Shown here piece after piece: positions 1-8,448 of a stretch of 50,435 bases of DNA; within the stretch, counting starts at the first letter, position 1; every line of letters begins with the position of its first letter. A program made the translations under genes and the position numbers. Source of the DNA: Clostridia bacterium (GTDB lineage: Bacteria > Bacillota > Clostridia > UMGS1840); the NCBI GenBank assembly GCA_017625695.1, contig JAGAKI010000037.1, positions 1 to 50,435 of the forward strand, in the 5' to 3' direction. The notes under the pieces were generated by a model that saw nothing but the letters and a program-made list of their open reading frames with translations, had not been told where the DNA came from and made no database searches.

Positions 1-66
1 ATGGTATGGGAAAATTTAGAAACTTGTGTGCCGTTATGTGAGGCAGAAAACGTCCCTTTAAACTAA
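1..66 (+). CDS. possible C-terminal end of a truncated ORF
   Basis: One frame is open from the left edge to a TAA at 64-66 and gives 21 residues ending VPLN. It could be the tail of a gene lying to the left of the window, but nothing in it is recognisable and the stretch is too short to judge. No ribosome-binding site can be assessed because the edge cuts the sequence. It may be chance. Confidence 0.2.
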   Translation: MVWENLETCVPLCEAENVPLN

Positions 67-86
67 TTAAATAACAAAACAAAAAT

Positions 87-142
87 AAAGTCAGACAATT
101 AACAGAAACCATTTATAATATTGGTGTTAATAGTCTGACTTT
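87..142 (-). terminator. inverted repeat, terminator-like, behind recombinase remnant
   Basis: Arms 87-103 and 126-142 are complementary over 17 positions with one mismatch, around a 22-nt loop. On the minus strand the hairpin follows the stop of the recombinase remnant at 151 and runs into a T-rich stretch, as a factor-independent terminator would. Confidence 0.45.
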
Positions 143-150
143 AAATTTAT

Positions 151-336
151 TTAATTTTCCAAAAGAGAAACATATTTATAGACGGTTGTACGGCTCAAAT
201 CACACACTCTGGCAAGTTCTGAAACATTTAATTTGCCAGACTTCAAAGACGGATAATGCCGTAAAAAGGATGCAGGAATATCTTCTTTTGTTACTTGCGG
301 TCTGCCGATATTTGCCCCTTTTGATCTGGCATTTTT
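151..336 (-). pseudogene. serine recombinase (resolvase/invertase) C-terminal remnant
   Basis: About 61 codons read KNARSKGANIGRP and continue to a helix-turn-helix of the form LNVSELARVCDLSRTTVYKY before a stop at 151. This is the linker and DNA-binding tail of small serine recombinases of the Tn3-resolvase/Hin type. The roughly 130-residue catalytic domain with its active-site serine is missing. Immediately upstream the frame runs into the terminator of the neighbouring GGGtGRT gene (341-390), so the homology stops at a sharp boundary. I read it as a decayed fragment left by deletion or replacement. It could still encode a short DNA-binding peptide, but no convincing start or ribosome-binding site is present. 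Confidence 0.6.
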
Positions 337-340
337 ACAT

Positions 341-390
341 AAAAAAGTTAGACACATCATCGGTAAAAACCTCAAAATGATGTGTCTAAC
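341..390 (-). terminator. factor-independent terminator of the NifU-like/GGGtGRT operon
   Basis: Perfect 14-bp arms at 347-360 and 377-390 with a 16-nt loop. On the minus strand the stem is followed by TTTTTT (complement of 341-346). It lies 44 nt after the stop codon at 434. Confidence 0.8.
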
Positions 391-433
391 ATTAAAATTT
401 TCGTTGAAACTTAAGATAAGTCCGAAAACTCTC

Positions 434-1432
434 TTATTTGCTTGCTTCTTCGATTGCAACTGCAACAGCAACACTCATACCAACCATGGGGTTGTTACCT
501 GCGCCGATCAAGCCCATCATTTCAACATGAGCCGGAACGGAAGAAGAACCTGCAAACTGAGCATCAGAGTGCATTCTTCCCATGGTATCGGTTAAGCCGT
601 AAGAAGCGGGACCTGCAGCCATGTTATCGGGATGCAGAGTTCTTCCGGTACCGCCGCCGGATGCAACGGAGAAGTATTTTTTACCCTGCTGGATACATTC
701 TTTTTTGTAGGTACCTGCAACAGGATGCTGGAATCTGGTGGGGTTAGTGGAGTTACCGGTGATGGAAACACCAACGTTTTCTTTGTGCATGATTGCAACG
801 CCTTCTCTAACGTCATCACAGCCGTAACATTTAACTTTTGCTCTTTCGCCGTCGGAGTAAGCTTTTTCGGAAACTACTTTCAGTTCGCCTGTGTAGTAGT
901 CAAACTGAGTTTTTACATAGGTGAAACCGTTGATTCTGGAGATGATTTCAGCAGCATCTTTTCCCAGACCGTTTAAGATAACTTTTAAGGGTTCTTTTCT
1001 AACTTTATTTGCGGATTTAGCGATACCGATTGCACCTTCAGCAGCTGCAAAGGATTCGTGACCTGCTAAGAATGCGAAACATTTGGTATCTTCGCGAAGC
1101 AGCATGGCTGCTAAGTTACCGTGACCTAAACCTACTTTTCTATCATCTGCAACAGAACCGGGGATACAGAATGCCTGCAAGCCTTCACCGATTACTTCTG
1201 CAGCATCAGCAGCGTTAGTAACGCCACGTTTAATAGCTAAAGCGGCACCTAAAATGTATGCCCAGCAAGCGTTTTCAAAACAGATGGGCTGGATGCCTTT
1301 TACGATGTTATATACATCGATTCCTTTATCTTCACAAATTTTTCTTGCTTCTTCGATGGAAGCGATTCCGTTAGCTTCAAGGCATTTGGTAATGCCGTCA
1401 ATTCTTCTTTCGTAACCTTCAAATAATGGCAT
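434..1432 (-). CDS. GGGtGRT family protein (332 aa)
   Basis: The protein carries the family's name motif, GGGTGRT, at residues 259-265, followed by a conserved LHPDNMAAGP stretch. Its biochemical role is not established as far as I know. In Clostridia and related bacteria it is usually encoded beside a NifU-like scaffold protein, and that is the case here: the partner ends 14 nt upstream and the two share one promoter and one terminator. Several cysteines (51, 56, 89, 118, 202, 205) could bind metal, including a CYGC pair. The start ATG at 1432 has AGGAGGG eight bases upstream. A role in iron-sulphur or redox metabolism is inferred only from the neighbour. Confidence 0.85.
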   Translation of the reverse strand: MPLFEGYERRIDGITKCLEANGIASIEEARKICEDKGIDVYNIVKGIQPICFENACWAYILGAALAIKRGVTNAADAAEVIGEGLQAFCIPGSVADDRKVGLGHGNLAAMLLREDTKCFAFLAGHESFAAAEGAIGIAKSANKVRKEPLKVILNGLGKDAAEIISRINGFTYVKTQFDYYTGELKVVSEKAYSDGERAKVKCYGCDDVREGVAIMHKENVGVSITGNSTNPTRFQHPVAGTYKKECIQQGKKYFSVASGGGTGRTLHPDNMAAGPASYGLTDTMGRMHSDAQFAGSSSVPAHVEMMGLIGAGNNPMVGMSVAVAVAIEEASK

Positions 1433-1446
1433 AATCGTTTCCCTCC

Positions 1447-2142
1447 TTATTCTTTTCTCGGATCTACGTAGGAAGCTGCATCAGCGAATCTTCCGTAGGT
1501 ACCGGTTGCTTTTTTCATTGCTTCTTCAGGAGCAGTGCCTGCTTTAATCATATCCATCATTCTGCCGAAGCTGATGAATTCATAACCGATGATATGTTTT
1601 TCATCATCCAAAGCAATTTTGGTAACATAACCTTCTGCCATTTCCAGGTATCTCGGACCTTTCGCAGAAGAAGAGTACATGGTACCAACCTGGCTTCTTA
1701 AGCCTTTACCTAAGTCTTCTAAGCCAGCACCGATGGGTAAGCCCCCTTCAGAAAATGCAGTCTGAGTTCTTCCGTAGATGATCTGCAAGAACAGTTCTCT
1801 CATAGCAGTGTTGATAGCATCACAAACCAGGTCAGTGTTTACTGCTTCCAGTAAGGTTTTGCCGGTCAGGATTTCTGCTGCCATCGCTGCAGAGTGAGTC
1901 ATACCGCTACAGCCAATAGTTTCTACCAGTGCTTCTTCGATAATACCGTCTTTTACGTTTAAGGTCAGCTTACATGCCCCCTGCTGAGGAGCACACCAGC
2001 CGATACCGTGGGTTAAGCCGGAAATGTCTTTTACTTCTTTTGCCTGAACCCATTTGCCTTCTTCCGGAATCGGTGCCGGACCGTGGTTGGGGCCTTTGGC
2101 TACACAAGTCATTTGTTCAACTTCATGTGTAAACTTGCTCAT
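1447..2142 (-). CDS. NifU-like iron-sulphur cluster scaffold homologue (231 aa)
   Basis: The protein resembles the U-type Fe-S scaffold fold. Cys-50, Cys-57 and Cys-78 (in a GCSGMTHSAAM segment typical of IscU/NifU) are candidate ligands. It is longer than IscU (about 130 residues), with a C-terminal region ending FADAASYVDPRKE. It is always seen paired with a GGGtGRT protein and follows that pattern here. I chose the ATG at 2142 (MSKFTHEVEQ) because GGAGGT stands eight bases before it; an ATG at 2187 lacks such a site and would place the promoter -10 region inside the reading frame. The scaffold activity is inferred from fold and cysteines. Confidence 0.8.
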   Translation of the reverse strand: MSKFTHEVEQMTCVAKGPNHGPAPIPEEGKWVQAKEVKDISGLTHGIGWCAPQQGACKLTLNVKDGIIEEALVETIGCSGMTHSAAMAAEILTGKTLLEAVNTDLVCDAINTAMRELFLQIIYGRTQTAFSEGGLPIGAGLEDLGKGLRSQVGTMYSSSAKGPRYLEMAEGYVTKIALDDEKHIIGYEFISFGRMMDMIKAGTAPEEAMKKATGTYGRFADAASYVDPRKE

Positions 2143-2192
2143 TAGTTTAAACCTCCATAAATGTATGTTAAAATAATTTTTTACCAAGGTAT

Positions 2193-2221
2193 ATTATACA
2201 TAATTTAAAACAGTTTGTCTA
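2193..2221 (-). promoter_or_regulatory. sigma-A-type promoter for NifU-like/GGGtGRT operon
   Basis: On the minus strand TAGACA (2216-2221), a 17-nt spacer, then TATAAT (2193-2198). The 5' leader would be about 45 nt. Confidence 0.75.
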
Positions 2222-2373
2222 CTGTTTTTGGAATTTTTTTCAAAGATTTTAAAAATTTTAGTGTTTTTCACAGATTTCAAATCCTTTTCACTCAATTTTT
2301 ATGGAAATTGTATTTTTCCGGTGAAACTTTCATATAATACACCATACTACAAATAATATTTGGAGGAATCAGA

Positions 2374-2640
2374 ATGATTATACTGAAAGTTTCAAAAAAT
2401 TCTAACCCGGGTTCGGTTGCCGGTGCCCTTTCCGGTATTATGAGAGAACGCGGAACTGCCGAATTGCAGGCCATTGGTGCAGCGGCAGTCAATCAGGCAG
2501 TAAAAGCAGTAGCAATTGCAAGAGGATTCTTGGCTCCCAGCGGATTCGATATTGTTTGTACGCCAGCCTTCTCTGAAATTGAAGTTGCAGGAGAAGAACG
2601 GACCGCAATCAAGTTTTTAATCAGCGACAAAAACAGCTGA
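2374..2640 (+). CDS. spoVS: stage V sporulation protein S
   Basis: The 88-residue product has the nearly invariant SpoVS sequence: SVAGALSGIMRERG, ELQAIGAAAVNQAVKAV and IARGFLAPSGFDI. SpoVS is a small Alba-like nucleic-acid-binding-fold protein needed for late sporulation (coat assembly and septation control) in Bacillus. The start has GGAGG eight bases upstream. A TATAAT (2333-2338) lies upstream without a good -35 at normal spacing. A GGAAAT...GAAAC pair at 2303-2327 loosely resembles a sigma-H promoter, the class that drives spoVS in Bacillus; this is only suggestive. An 11-bp inverted repeat (2322-2332, 2384-2394) spans the start region. Confidence 0.95.
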   Translation: MIILKVSKNSNPGSVAGALSGIMRERGTAELQAIGAAAVNQAVKAVAIARGFLAPSGFDIVCTPAFSEIEVAGEERTAIKFLISDKNS

Positions 2641-2670
2641 CTGTCTGCATAACGAAGAAAGGAGTCATCT

Positions 2671-3294
2671 ATGAAACATCAAAAAATGAATTGGTTTACC
2701 AAAGGACGATGGCTCCTTTTTCTGATGATAATACAACTCTCGGCATGTCATATCAAAAAAGAAGAGCCACCACGTTCACCCTCCCCCACGATTACACCAA
2801 CCCACTCAGCAAGTCCTGAACCGACTCAATCACCGGATGAATCACAAATGAGACAAGCAGTTGCTTCCACAATAATCTATGATAAAATCCCTGAAAGAGC
2901 CATAAATCTCAAGCTGTGCATCCAGGCGATTGACAAAACCGTATTGCAGCCGGGAGAAGAATTCTCCTTTAACCAAATTGTGGGTGACAGAACAAAAGAT
3001 AAGGGATATCGTGAAGCAATCGGATTTGACGAAAACGGCGAAAAAAAGCCGACAGTCGGCGGTGGAATCTGCCAGATTGCATCTACTTTATATATGGCAG
3101 CAATGAACGGTAACTTTGAAATCACCGAACGTCATTCTCATTCCCACCAGGTTCCCTATGCAGATTCTGACCACGATGCAACGGTATCCTACGGCGGTTA
3201 TGATTTTAAGTTTAAAAACAATCGGGACAAGCCAATCCAAATTTCTGTTTTCGCCGATGATGAGACTGTAACAGCACAACTTACGCCGTTATAA
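2671..3294 (+). CDS. VanW-family lipoprotein (207 aa)
   Basis: A hydrophobic leader (residues 14-25) ends in a lipobox LSAC with Cys-26, so the protein should be a lipoprotein on the outer face of the membrane. Residues 30-57 are a Pro/Ser/Thr-rich linker. A VanW-like domain then covers about 65-195, with the hallmark GGGICQIASTLY at 130-141 and a preceding LQPGEEFSFN. VanW domains occur in vancomycin-resistance clusters and in many spore-former cell-wall proteins; the function is unknown. No other van genes are nearby, so resistance should not be inferred. GAAAGGAG precedes the start. Transcription probably ends at the shared terminator at 3300-3339. Confidence 0.85.
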   Translation: MKHQKMNWFTKGRWLLFLMIIQLSACHIKKEEPPRSPSPTITPTHSASPEPTQSPDESQMRQAVASTIIYDKIPERAINLKLCIQAIDKTVLQPGEEFSFNQIVGDRTKDKGYREAIGFDENGEKKPTVGGGICQIASTLYMAAMNGNFEITERHSHSHQVPYADSDHDATVSYGGYDFKFKNNRDKPIQISVFADDETVTAQLTPL

Positions 3295-3299
3295 CATGC

Positions 3300-3339
3300 A
3301 AAAAAGACCGTAACACTTTGGTATTACGGCCTTTTTTTT
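3300..3339. terminator. bidirectional terminator between convergent genes
   Basis: Hairpin with arms AAAAAAGACCGTAA (3300-3313) and TTACGGCCTTTTTTTT (3324-3339); one position pairs as G-U on the minus strand. It serves the VanW gene from the left and the SLH gene from the right. Confidence 0.8.
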
Positions 3340-3350
3340 GTTCCGATGAA

Positions 3351-6300
3351 TTATCTTGCGTCTTTGATGATATACAGGTTATACAGAGTACAGTTAGACT
3401 CGGTATTATACGCTTTTACCATTACAACATCGTGAGTTTTAGTCGTGTTATCCAAGTTGTTTTCGATGGTTCCCAGACCTTCCAGATAGGCGCGAACCTG
3501 GTCTCTGCCTTTCACCTGTGTCAGTTTATCGCCTTCAGATGCATTTGCATCATATACATAGATATTAGCTAACTGGGTAATGTCATAGTCATAGAAATTG
3601 TCTCCGTTTTCGGAATCGCCTTCCATCATTGCAATATCTTCCTCATCGCCCGGCATAATGGGTAATCTGGAAGTTGCATCTCTTGCAATTCTCAAAGTAC
3701 GAACAGTGTCTTCATCGTCGCTGATGTATGCCATGGGAATACCCATATAGTATGCATAAACATTTGCTGTGGTAGGTGCCACCATATTACTGGTATTGTT
3801 CTGAATACCAAAGAAACGGTAATCTCTGTTGTAACCGTCAGTTGCAAGTTTTGCATTGTCGTCAGATTGCATTGCGCCTGTGGTCGGATAAGTACCGCCG
3901 GCAATTTCTTCTGCACGAGCTAAAACGTATACGTTCTTCAGAGTTTCGATATCAATGCCCTCAGTTCCGGGAATTGCATAGTAAGTGAATACGTCACCTT
4001 TCTTCAGGTTCAAGGTGTTTTTCACGCTTTCCACAATTTTCAGTTCTTTTACAGCAGAACCGTTCCCTGCTTTGGTAGTTCCGGTAAAGTTATACACTTT
4101 CAGAGTTACCACATTGTAGTCATCGTGAGGAACCACAGAACCAACAGAATCTACGATATAAGTGGGAGAATCTTTCGCTAATCCTTCAAAGGGACGAATA
4201 ATTACGTACTGCAAGTTATAATTGGTACCGGTTTTTTTCACATTCAACTGGTAAACTTTACCGGTATAAGGAGTATTGATAACCATAGTAGTGGTGGTCT
4301 GAGGAATTACTTTAGATGTATCGTCAGCTGCACCGATTACGATAATTTTGGTGGAGCTGGAGTTGTAAGTGATTTCCTTACCGGAATCAAAAGTGATTTT
4401 TGTAGAAGAAGTTTTCTTAATATTATCAACTTCATCTTCGGTAGATTTTGCTTCCACGTAGGTGTAATCTTCAGTACCTGCAACAATTTTTTCTAAGGTA
4501 TTGATCTGACCGTTTTTCAGAGTATATTTGAAGAGAGAATCGGTAATTAAACCACCGTAGACAGGAGTACGGTTACCTTCTTCATCTTCTTCATAATCCA
4601 CGATTTCTTTCAAAGCCAGTACACGGGGGTCATTGGCTTCTTCATCACGGAATCTTAAAGTTTCTACCTGATTGGTATTTACATTATAAATTTCAACTTG
4701 AGTAATTCTGTCAAAACCGCTACCACCGGTAGTAACATATACGGGAATACCAACATTAATATCTTCTGCTTTAATGTTGCTTACATAACCAATTTCGCCG
4801 AAGGCGTCGATGTGGAATTTTGCATTCACTTCCGGCTGAATGACTGCAGTCAGTTCATATCTGTCTAAGTCTCTGCCTGCACGCAATGCAGAATACTTAC
4901 CAACTTTAATAACCGGACGAGTGGTTTCATCATCAGTAGAATATTCTTCAACAATACCGGTTACAGCAGTAGCAGAAACGATAACTTCACAATAATGCTC
5001 GGAGCCTTCAATTGCATCAGCATTTTCAGGATAGCCTTCACTCTTTGCGATTGAGATAATGTTTCCTTTTGCAATACCACTGTAGGAGGTTAAGTCAGTT
5101 GCTTTGGCAGATGCTTTACCGGTCGCAAAATCAAAATTCCCTTTTTTCATAACAGTTTCAAATGTATAGGTATCTTTATAGGGAACGTACAAATCGATAT
5201 TAGGCTGATTTTCTCCGTCAATAACACCGCCTTTTACTCTGATGGTTTCGGTGCTTGCAACAACACTGTCTACTACATAAGTTTTATAGGATTTTACTTT
5301 TACCAAAGTCTGAGAACCGCTCACATACACAGAAATTACACCATTTGCATATTCATGATTGGTAACGTTGGTTAAATCTTCGTTAATAGCAGCAATACCA
5401 TCAGTATGAAGTCTTTCGTTGTAAATTACAGAAAGATTGCCATTAAATCTGACATTGTTATCTCTGTCGTTTGCTCTGTTGGTGTAATAATTAATTCCGG
5501 AAGAAGTTAAAGAAATAACATCTGCCAGTTTGATATTTTCATACACCATAACAGAACTGCTGCGAGTAATGCTGGTCATTACTTTTTCATCGGGATTTTC
5601 CGGATCCGTTTTGTAGGTAACATCTACCTGCTGACCGATATAATCGAATGCAGAAGTACCCGGAACAGTAACTTTAATGTAAGTATTGTTATGTTTGATG
5701 AACATTGCATCATCGTTAACACGGGAAATTGCAGAAACATCGGGTTCCAGATTTACTTTGGGAGTACGAACCACAATTGCATTTTTAACAGTTTCAGTTT
5801 TTAAGTACTGCTGGCTGACACTGTTATTACCGGTTGTGGGTTTTACATAGCTTGTAGTACCATCTGCGTTGATTTGGGGAACCAGCATCTCTACTTCCAG
5901 AGAATTGTACAGAAGCTGTGCAATGATTCCTCTGGCAGCAGGTGCACTGTGAGTAGCAGCTGCATTTTTTAAAATATCAAGCTTGCTTGCCTGATTGATA
6001 TATCCACCGGGATATCCTCCCTGGCTTTCTGCAACTGTGCCGTAGTTTAACGCACAGATGATCATTTTTACTGCCTGTTCATAAGTAACTTCAGCTTCCG
6101 GCTGAAAAGTTCCTTCCGGGAAACCGTTGATAATTCCTCTGTTTTTTGCCGCAACAATATTAGAAGCTGCCCAATAGTCCACTTCAACATCAGAGAAAGG
6201 TTTCTGACTCACGGTAACGCCGGGCAAATTAAACATTCTGGAAATCAGCGCTGCCATTTGCGCTCTGGTTACAGGTTCATCCGGTTTAAAGGTTCCATCC

Positions 6301-6455
6301 GGAAAACCAGTTATGATGTCCATACCGGACAACAAATTAATGGCTGTATATCTGTCATGACTTTCCGGTACGTCTGAGAACGTTGCTGCAGAAACTACCA
6401 GTGAAGACGCCAACATCATACAACACAATAAGAGTGCAAGTACTTTCGTTTTCAT
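3351..6455 (-). CDS. S-layer-homology (SLH) domain surface protein (1034 aa)
   Basis: A signal peptide (1-24, ending VVSAA) is followed by three SLH modules at about 26-72, 87-135 and 148-190. The first two carry GFPDGTFKP and GFPEGTFQP with flanking TRAQ/TYEQ segments. SLH triplets bind pyruvylated wall polysaccharide, so the protein should be anchored on the cell surface. The remaining 840 residues are Thr/Ser/Asn/Val-rich beta-type sequence without a recognisable catalytic motif and end in a short NLYIIKDAR tail. Size and domain order fit an S-layer or major surface protein. The start has AAGGAGG nine bases upstream. I could not find a convincing promoter in the 68-nt gap after the helicase-loader gene, so it may be read through from upstream. 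Confidence 0.85.
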   Translation of the reverse strand: MKTKVLALLLCCMMLASSLVVSAATFSDVPESHDRYTAINLLSGMDIITGFPDGTFKPDEPVTRAQMAALISRMFNLPGVTVSQKPFSDVEVDYWAASNIVAAKNRGIINGFPEGTFQPEAEVTYEQAVKMIICALNYGTVAESQGGYPGGYINQASKLDILKNAAATHSAPAARGIIAQLLYNSLEVEMLVPQINADGTTSYVKPTTGNNSVSQQYLKTETVKNAIVVRTPKVNLEPDVSAISRVNDDAMFIKHNNTYIKVTVPGTSAFDYIGQQVDVTYKTDPENPDEKVMTSITRSSSVMVYENIKLADVISLTSSGINYYTNRANDRDNNVRFNGNLSVIYNERLHTDGIAAINEDLTNVTNHEYANGVISVYVSGSQTLVKVKSYKTYVVDSVVASTETIRVKGGVIDGENQPNIDLYVPYKDTYTFETVMKKGNFDFATGKASAKATDLTSYSGIAKGNIISIAKSEGYPENADAIEGSEHYCEVIVSATAVTGIVEEYSTDDETTRPVIKVGKYSALRAGRDLDRYELTAVIQPEVNAKFHIDAFGEIGYVSNIKAEDINVGIPVYVTTGGSGFDRITQVEIYNVNTNQVETLRFRDEEANDPRVLALKEIVDYEEDEEGNRTPVYGGLITDSLFKYTLKNGQINTLEKIVAGTEDYTYVEAKSTEDEVDNIKKTSSTKITFDSGKEITYNSSSTKIIVIGAADDTSKVIPQTTTTMVINTPYTGKVYQLNVKKTGTNYNLQYVIIRPFEGLAKDSPTYIVDSVGSVVPHDDYNVVTLKVYNFTGTTKAGNGSAVKELKIVESVKNTLNLKKGDVFTYYAIPGTEGIDIETLKNVYVLARAEEIAGGTYPTTGAMQSDDNAKLATDGYNRDYRFFGIQNNTSNMVAPTTANVYAYYMGIPMAYISDDEDTVRTLRIARDATSRLPIMPGDEEDIAMMEGDSENGDNFYDYDITQLANIYVYDANASEGDKLTQVKGRDQVRAYLEGLGTIENNLDNTTKTHDVVMVKAYNTESNCTLYNLYIIKDAR

Positions 6456-6523
6456 TGAAAATCCTCCTTGTTTTTCATTTTGACAATTTCGGTTAAAATT
6501 GCCGATATATGATATAATTTTTT

Positions 6524-7447
6524 TTACTGATACCGTAAATCTTTGCCTTTAAAGACAAAAACTTCATAATTTCCTAAAATGCGGGACACGAACCGCGGAG
6601 AATATTTTTCGTTAAGCTCGTCCAGGTTCATATTCGTGGAAATCACCGTCCGTTTTCCGGAAATCATCCGACGTTCCAACAAATCAAACAGTTGCGACTG
6701 AGGATAGCCAAACGCATATTCTGTGCCCAAGTCATCTAAAATCAATAGGTCACATTCAGAAATTAACTCTACATATTCCATACTGCGTGCGTCATCCCGA
6801 CGAAATTTCGCATCATCCAGTAAATTGGAAATACGGGTAGCACTCAGATAGAATACAAAAAATCCTTGATCTAAAAACTCTTTCGCAATACAAGAGGACA
6901 AAAAGGTTTTCCCTGTTCCGGTCGGTCCGGTAAACAACAGGTTTTTTTTCAGTCCGGAATCTCGTTTGCAATACTGCTTCGCTTTTTCAAAAATCCATTC
7001 CATATTCTTTTTCTCGGAATGAATCTCCAAAGAAAAGGTATCAAAATTCTCCGTCTGAATTCTTTCTGCCAAATTGGAACATAAGTAAGCTTCTTTGACA
7101 ATCAGTTTCCGATAACATTCACATAAATCAGAGCCAACAAAGCCTTCATCGTGACAAATCGGACACTCATAATAATCCTCTAAATAATCGGCTGGATATC
7201 CATATTCTTCAAGAAGAGTTTCCCGATCTGAAATCAGCTTTTTCAGTTCTTTTTTTATCTGGTTCACTTCTGTTACAGACAAAAGCATCTGTTTCATCAA
7301 ATGTGCAATTTTTTTATTGATTTCTGCAAGAACAGGAATCTGTATGTAAACTTTTTCTCGTTTTTCACGGGAAATCTGTTTATTCTCTTCTTGTCTTTTT
7401 TTCAGTTGTTCTGCTGCATTTTTCAGCACAATGGTGGGATATTTCAT
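6524..7447 (-). CDS. DnaC/DnaI-like helicase loader ATPase (307 aa)
   Basis: An AAA+ ATPase of the DnaC/DnaI/IstB group. Residues 20-90 are charged and helical. A Cys cluster at 95, 98, 109 and 111 (YECPICHDEG...CEC) is the zinc-binding region of Firmicute DnaI-type loaders. Walker A GPTGTGKT is at 174-181, Walker B LLILDDLGTE at 234-242, and an STNMNLDEL sensor-1 segment follows. It should load the replicative helicase at origins or stalled forks. The gene follows the DnaD-type gene after 3 nt; DnaD with DnaI is a classic primosome pair, which supports the call. It is not an IS21-type IstB because no transposase is nearby. Confidence 0.88.
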   Translation of the reverse strand: MKYPTIVLKNAAEQLKKRQEENKQISREKREKVYIQIPVLAEINKKIAHLMKQMLLSVTEVNQIKKELKKLISDRETLLEEYGYPADYLEDYYECPICHDEGFVGSDLCECYRKLIVKEAYLCSNLAERIQTENFDTFSLEIHSEKKNMEWIFEKAKQYCKRDSGLKKNLLFTGPTGTGKTFLSSCIAKEFLDQGFFVFYLSATRISNLLDDAKFRRDDARSMEYVELISECDLLILDDLGTEYAFGYPQSQLFDLLERRMISGKRTVISTNMNLDELNEKYSPRFVSRILGNYEVFVFKGKDLRYQ

Positions 7448-7450
7448 CCT

Positions 7451-8398
7451 CTATTCCTCCAACTGTTTCCGAATCAGTGCGTCTGTGATTTGTTGAAAAT
7501 CAGGAGTTTCCTGATGAAAATTATTTAAGGGTCCCGATTTAACAGACGATTTTTTAGTCGGTTTGTTCCCATTTTCGTTCATAATTATCTTATCCATATA
7601 CGGGAATGAAAGTTTTCCGATCGCCATAACGGTTTTTTCGTAAGCAGAACGGATTTCTTCTTCTGTTTTATGATGGAATTCCCATTTTTTGATATATTCT
7701 TTTTCTTTCTCTACAAATTCCCGACCTGTAATTTTTATGATTTTGGAAACTTTCTTTAAGTATTTTCCACTTTCTTCCATACGGGTGAAATGTTGTTCCA
7801 ACGCTTCTGAAGTGGTCAATCCGTCCCGATAGTTTTCGGTAACGACTTTGTAAATGTATTTCATATTTTTCTTACGGATTTTTTGGCAGTGTGCCATAGT
7901 AATCAGGAACAACTCCAAAGGAATCTCTTTAATTCTCACCACATCATAGAGCATCATCACATCATCCTGAGTCAACAATTCATGATACAGGGATTCCACA
8001 ATCTGAATCGTTCCTTTAAAATCCTCATCTTTCTGAATGACAGAAAAAATATCAGAAAACTGAATGGCTTCGTAAGGTTTCTTCTTTTGTTGTACAATTT
8101 TCGGAGTATCAAATACCAATTCTTCGGGATTTTCAAACTCTACCGAGCCATCCTCCAGCAGCGTGATCAAGCCTTCCTGTCCCCAATAGTTCCATGCATT
8201 CTGCACATCTGCCTGCAGAACACCCAACTCATTTGCAATTTCCGAATTGGTCATAGAACGGTTTTCCAGACAGAGTTTCAATCCGAATAAATATATTTTC
8301 AGGTAATCTCCATTCACCACCGGCAAATAATAGTCCAAAAAAGATACCGGTAGCTTCAAAAGACTTTTTTTTCTGCCTTTTGAAAGTTTCAGTGCCAT
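7451..8398 (-). CDS. DnaD-domain replication initiation protein (315 aa)
   Basis: The N-terminal 100 residues resemble the winged-helix domain of DnaD/DnaB (NSEIANELGVLQADVQNAWNYW as helix-turn-helix, then a basic wing). Residues about 180-275 contain the C-terminal DnaD helix bundle, including YEKTVMAIGKLSFPYMDKII, the usual position of the YxxxI-like signature. Such proteins remodel DNA at oriC and restart forks and hand over to the DnaI helicase loader, whose gene is next. The start ATG at 8398 has AAAGGAATG upstream. The gene follows recR after 50 nt with no terminator seen, so it probably belongs to the dnaX-ybaB-recR transcription unit. Confidence 0.82.
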   Translation of the reverse strand: MALKLSKGRKKSLLKLPVSFLDYYLPVVNGDYLKIYLFGLKLCLENRSMTNSEIANELGVLQADVQNAWNYWGQEGLITLLEDGSVEFENPEELVFDTPKIVQQKKKPYEAIQFSDIFSVIQKDEDFKGTIQIVESLYHELLTQDDVMMLYDVVRIKEIPLELFLITMAHCQKIRKKNMKYIYKVVTENYRDGLTTSEALEQHFTRMEESGKYLKKVSKIIKITGREFVEKEKEYIKKWEFHHKTEEEIRSAYEKTVMAIGKLSFPYMDKIIMNENGNKPTKKSSVKSGPLNNFHQETPDFQQITDALIRKQLEE

Positions 8399-8448
8399 AA
8401 TTGTTTCATTCCTTTGTCATCATTCAGATGCAACAAAGGAACGCTCTG

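Noticed and set aside
2671-3294. Glycopeptide-resistance gene, because of the VanW domain
   Set aside because: VanW domains are common in spore-former envelope proteins and no vanA/H/X/R/S-type gene is present.
6524-7447. IstB-type transposition helper (IS21)
   Set aside because: No IstA transposase or inverted repeats are near; the N-terminal zinc region and the DnaD-type neighbour indicate a helicase loader.
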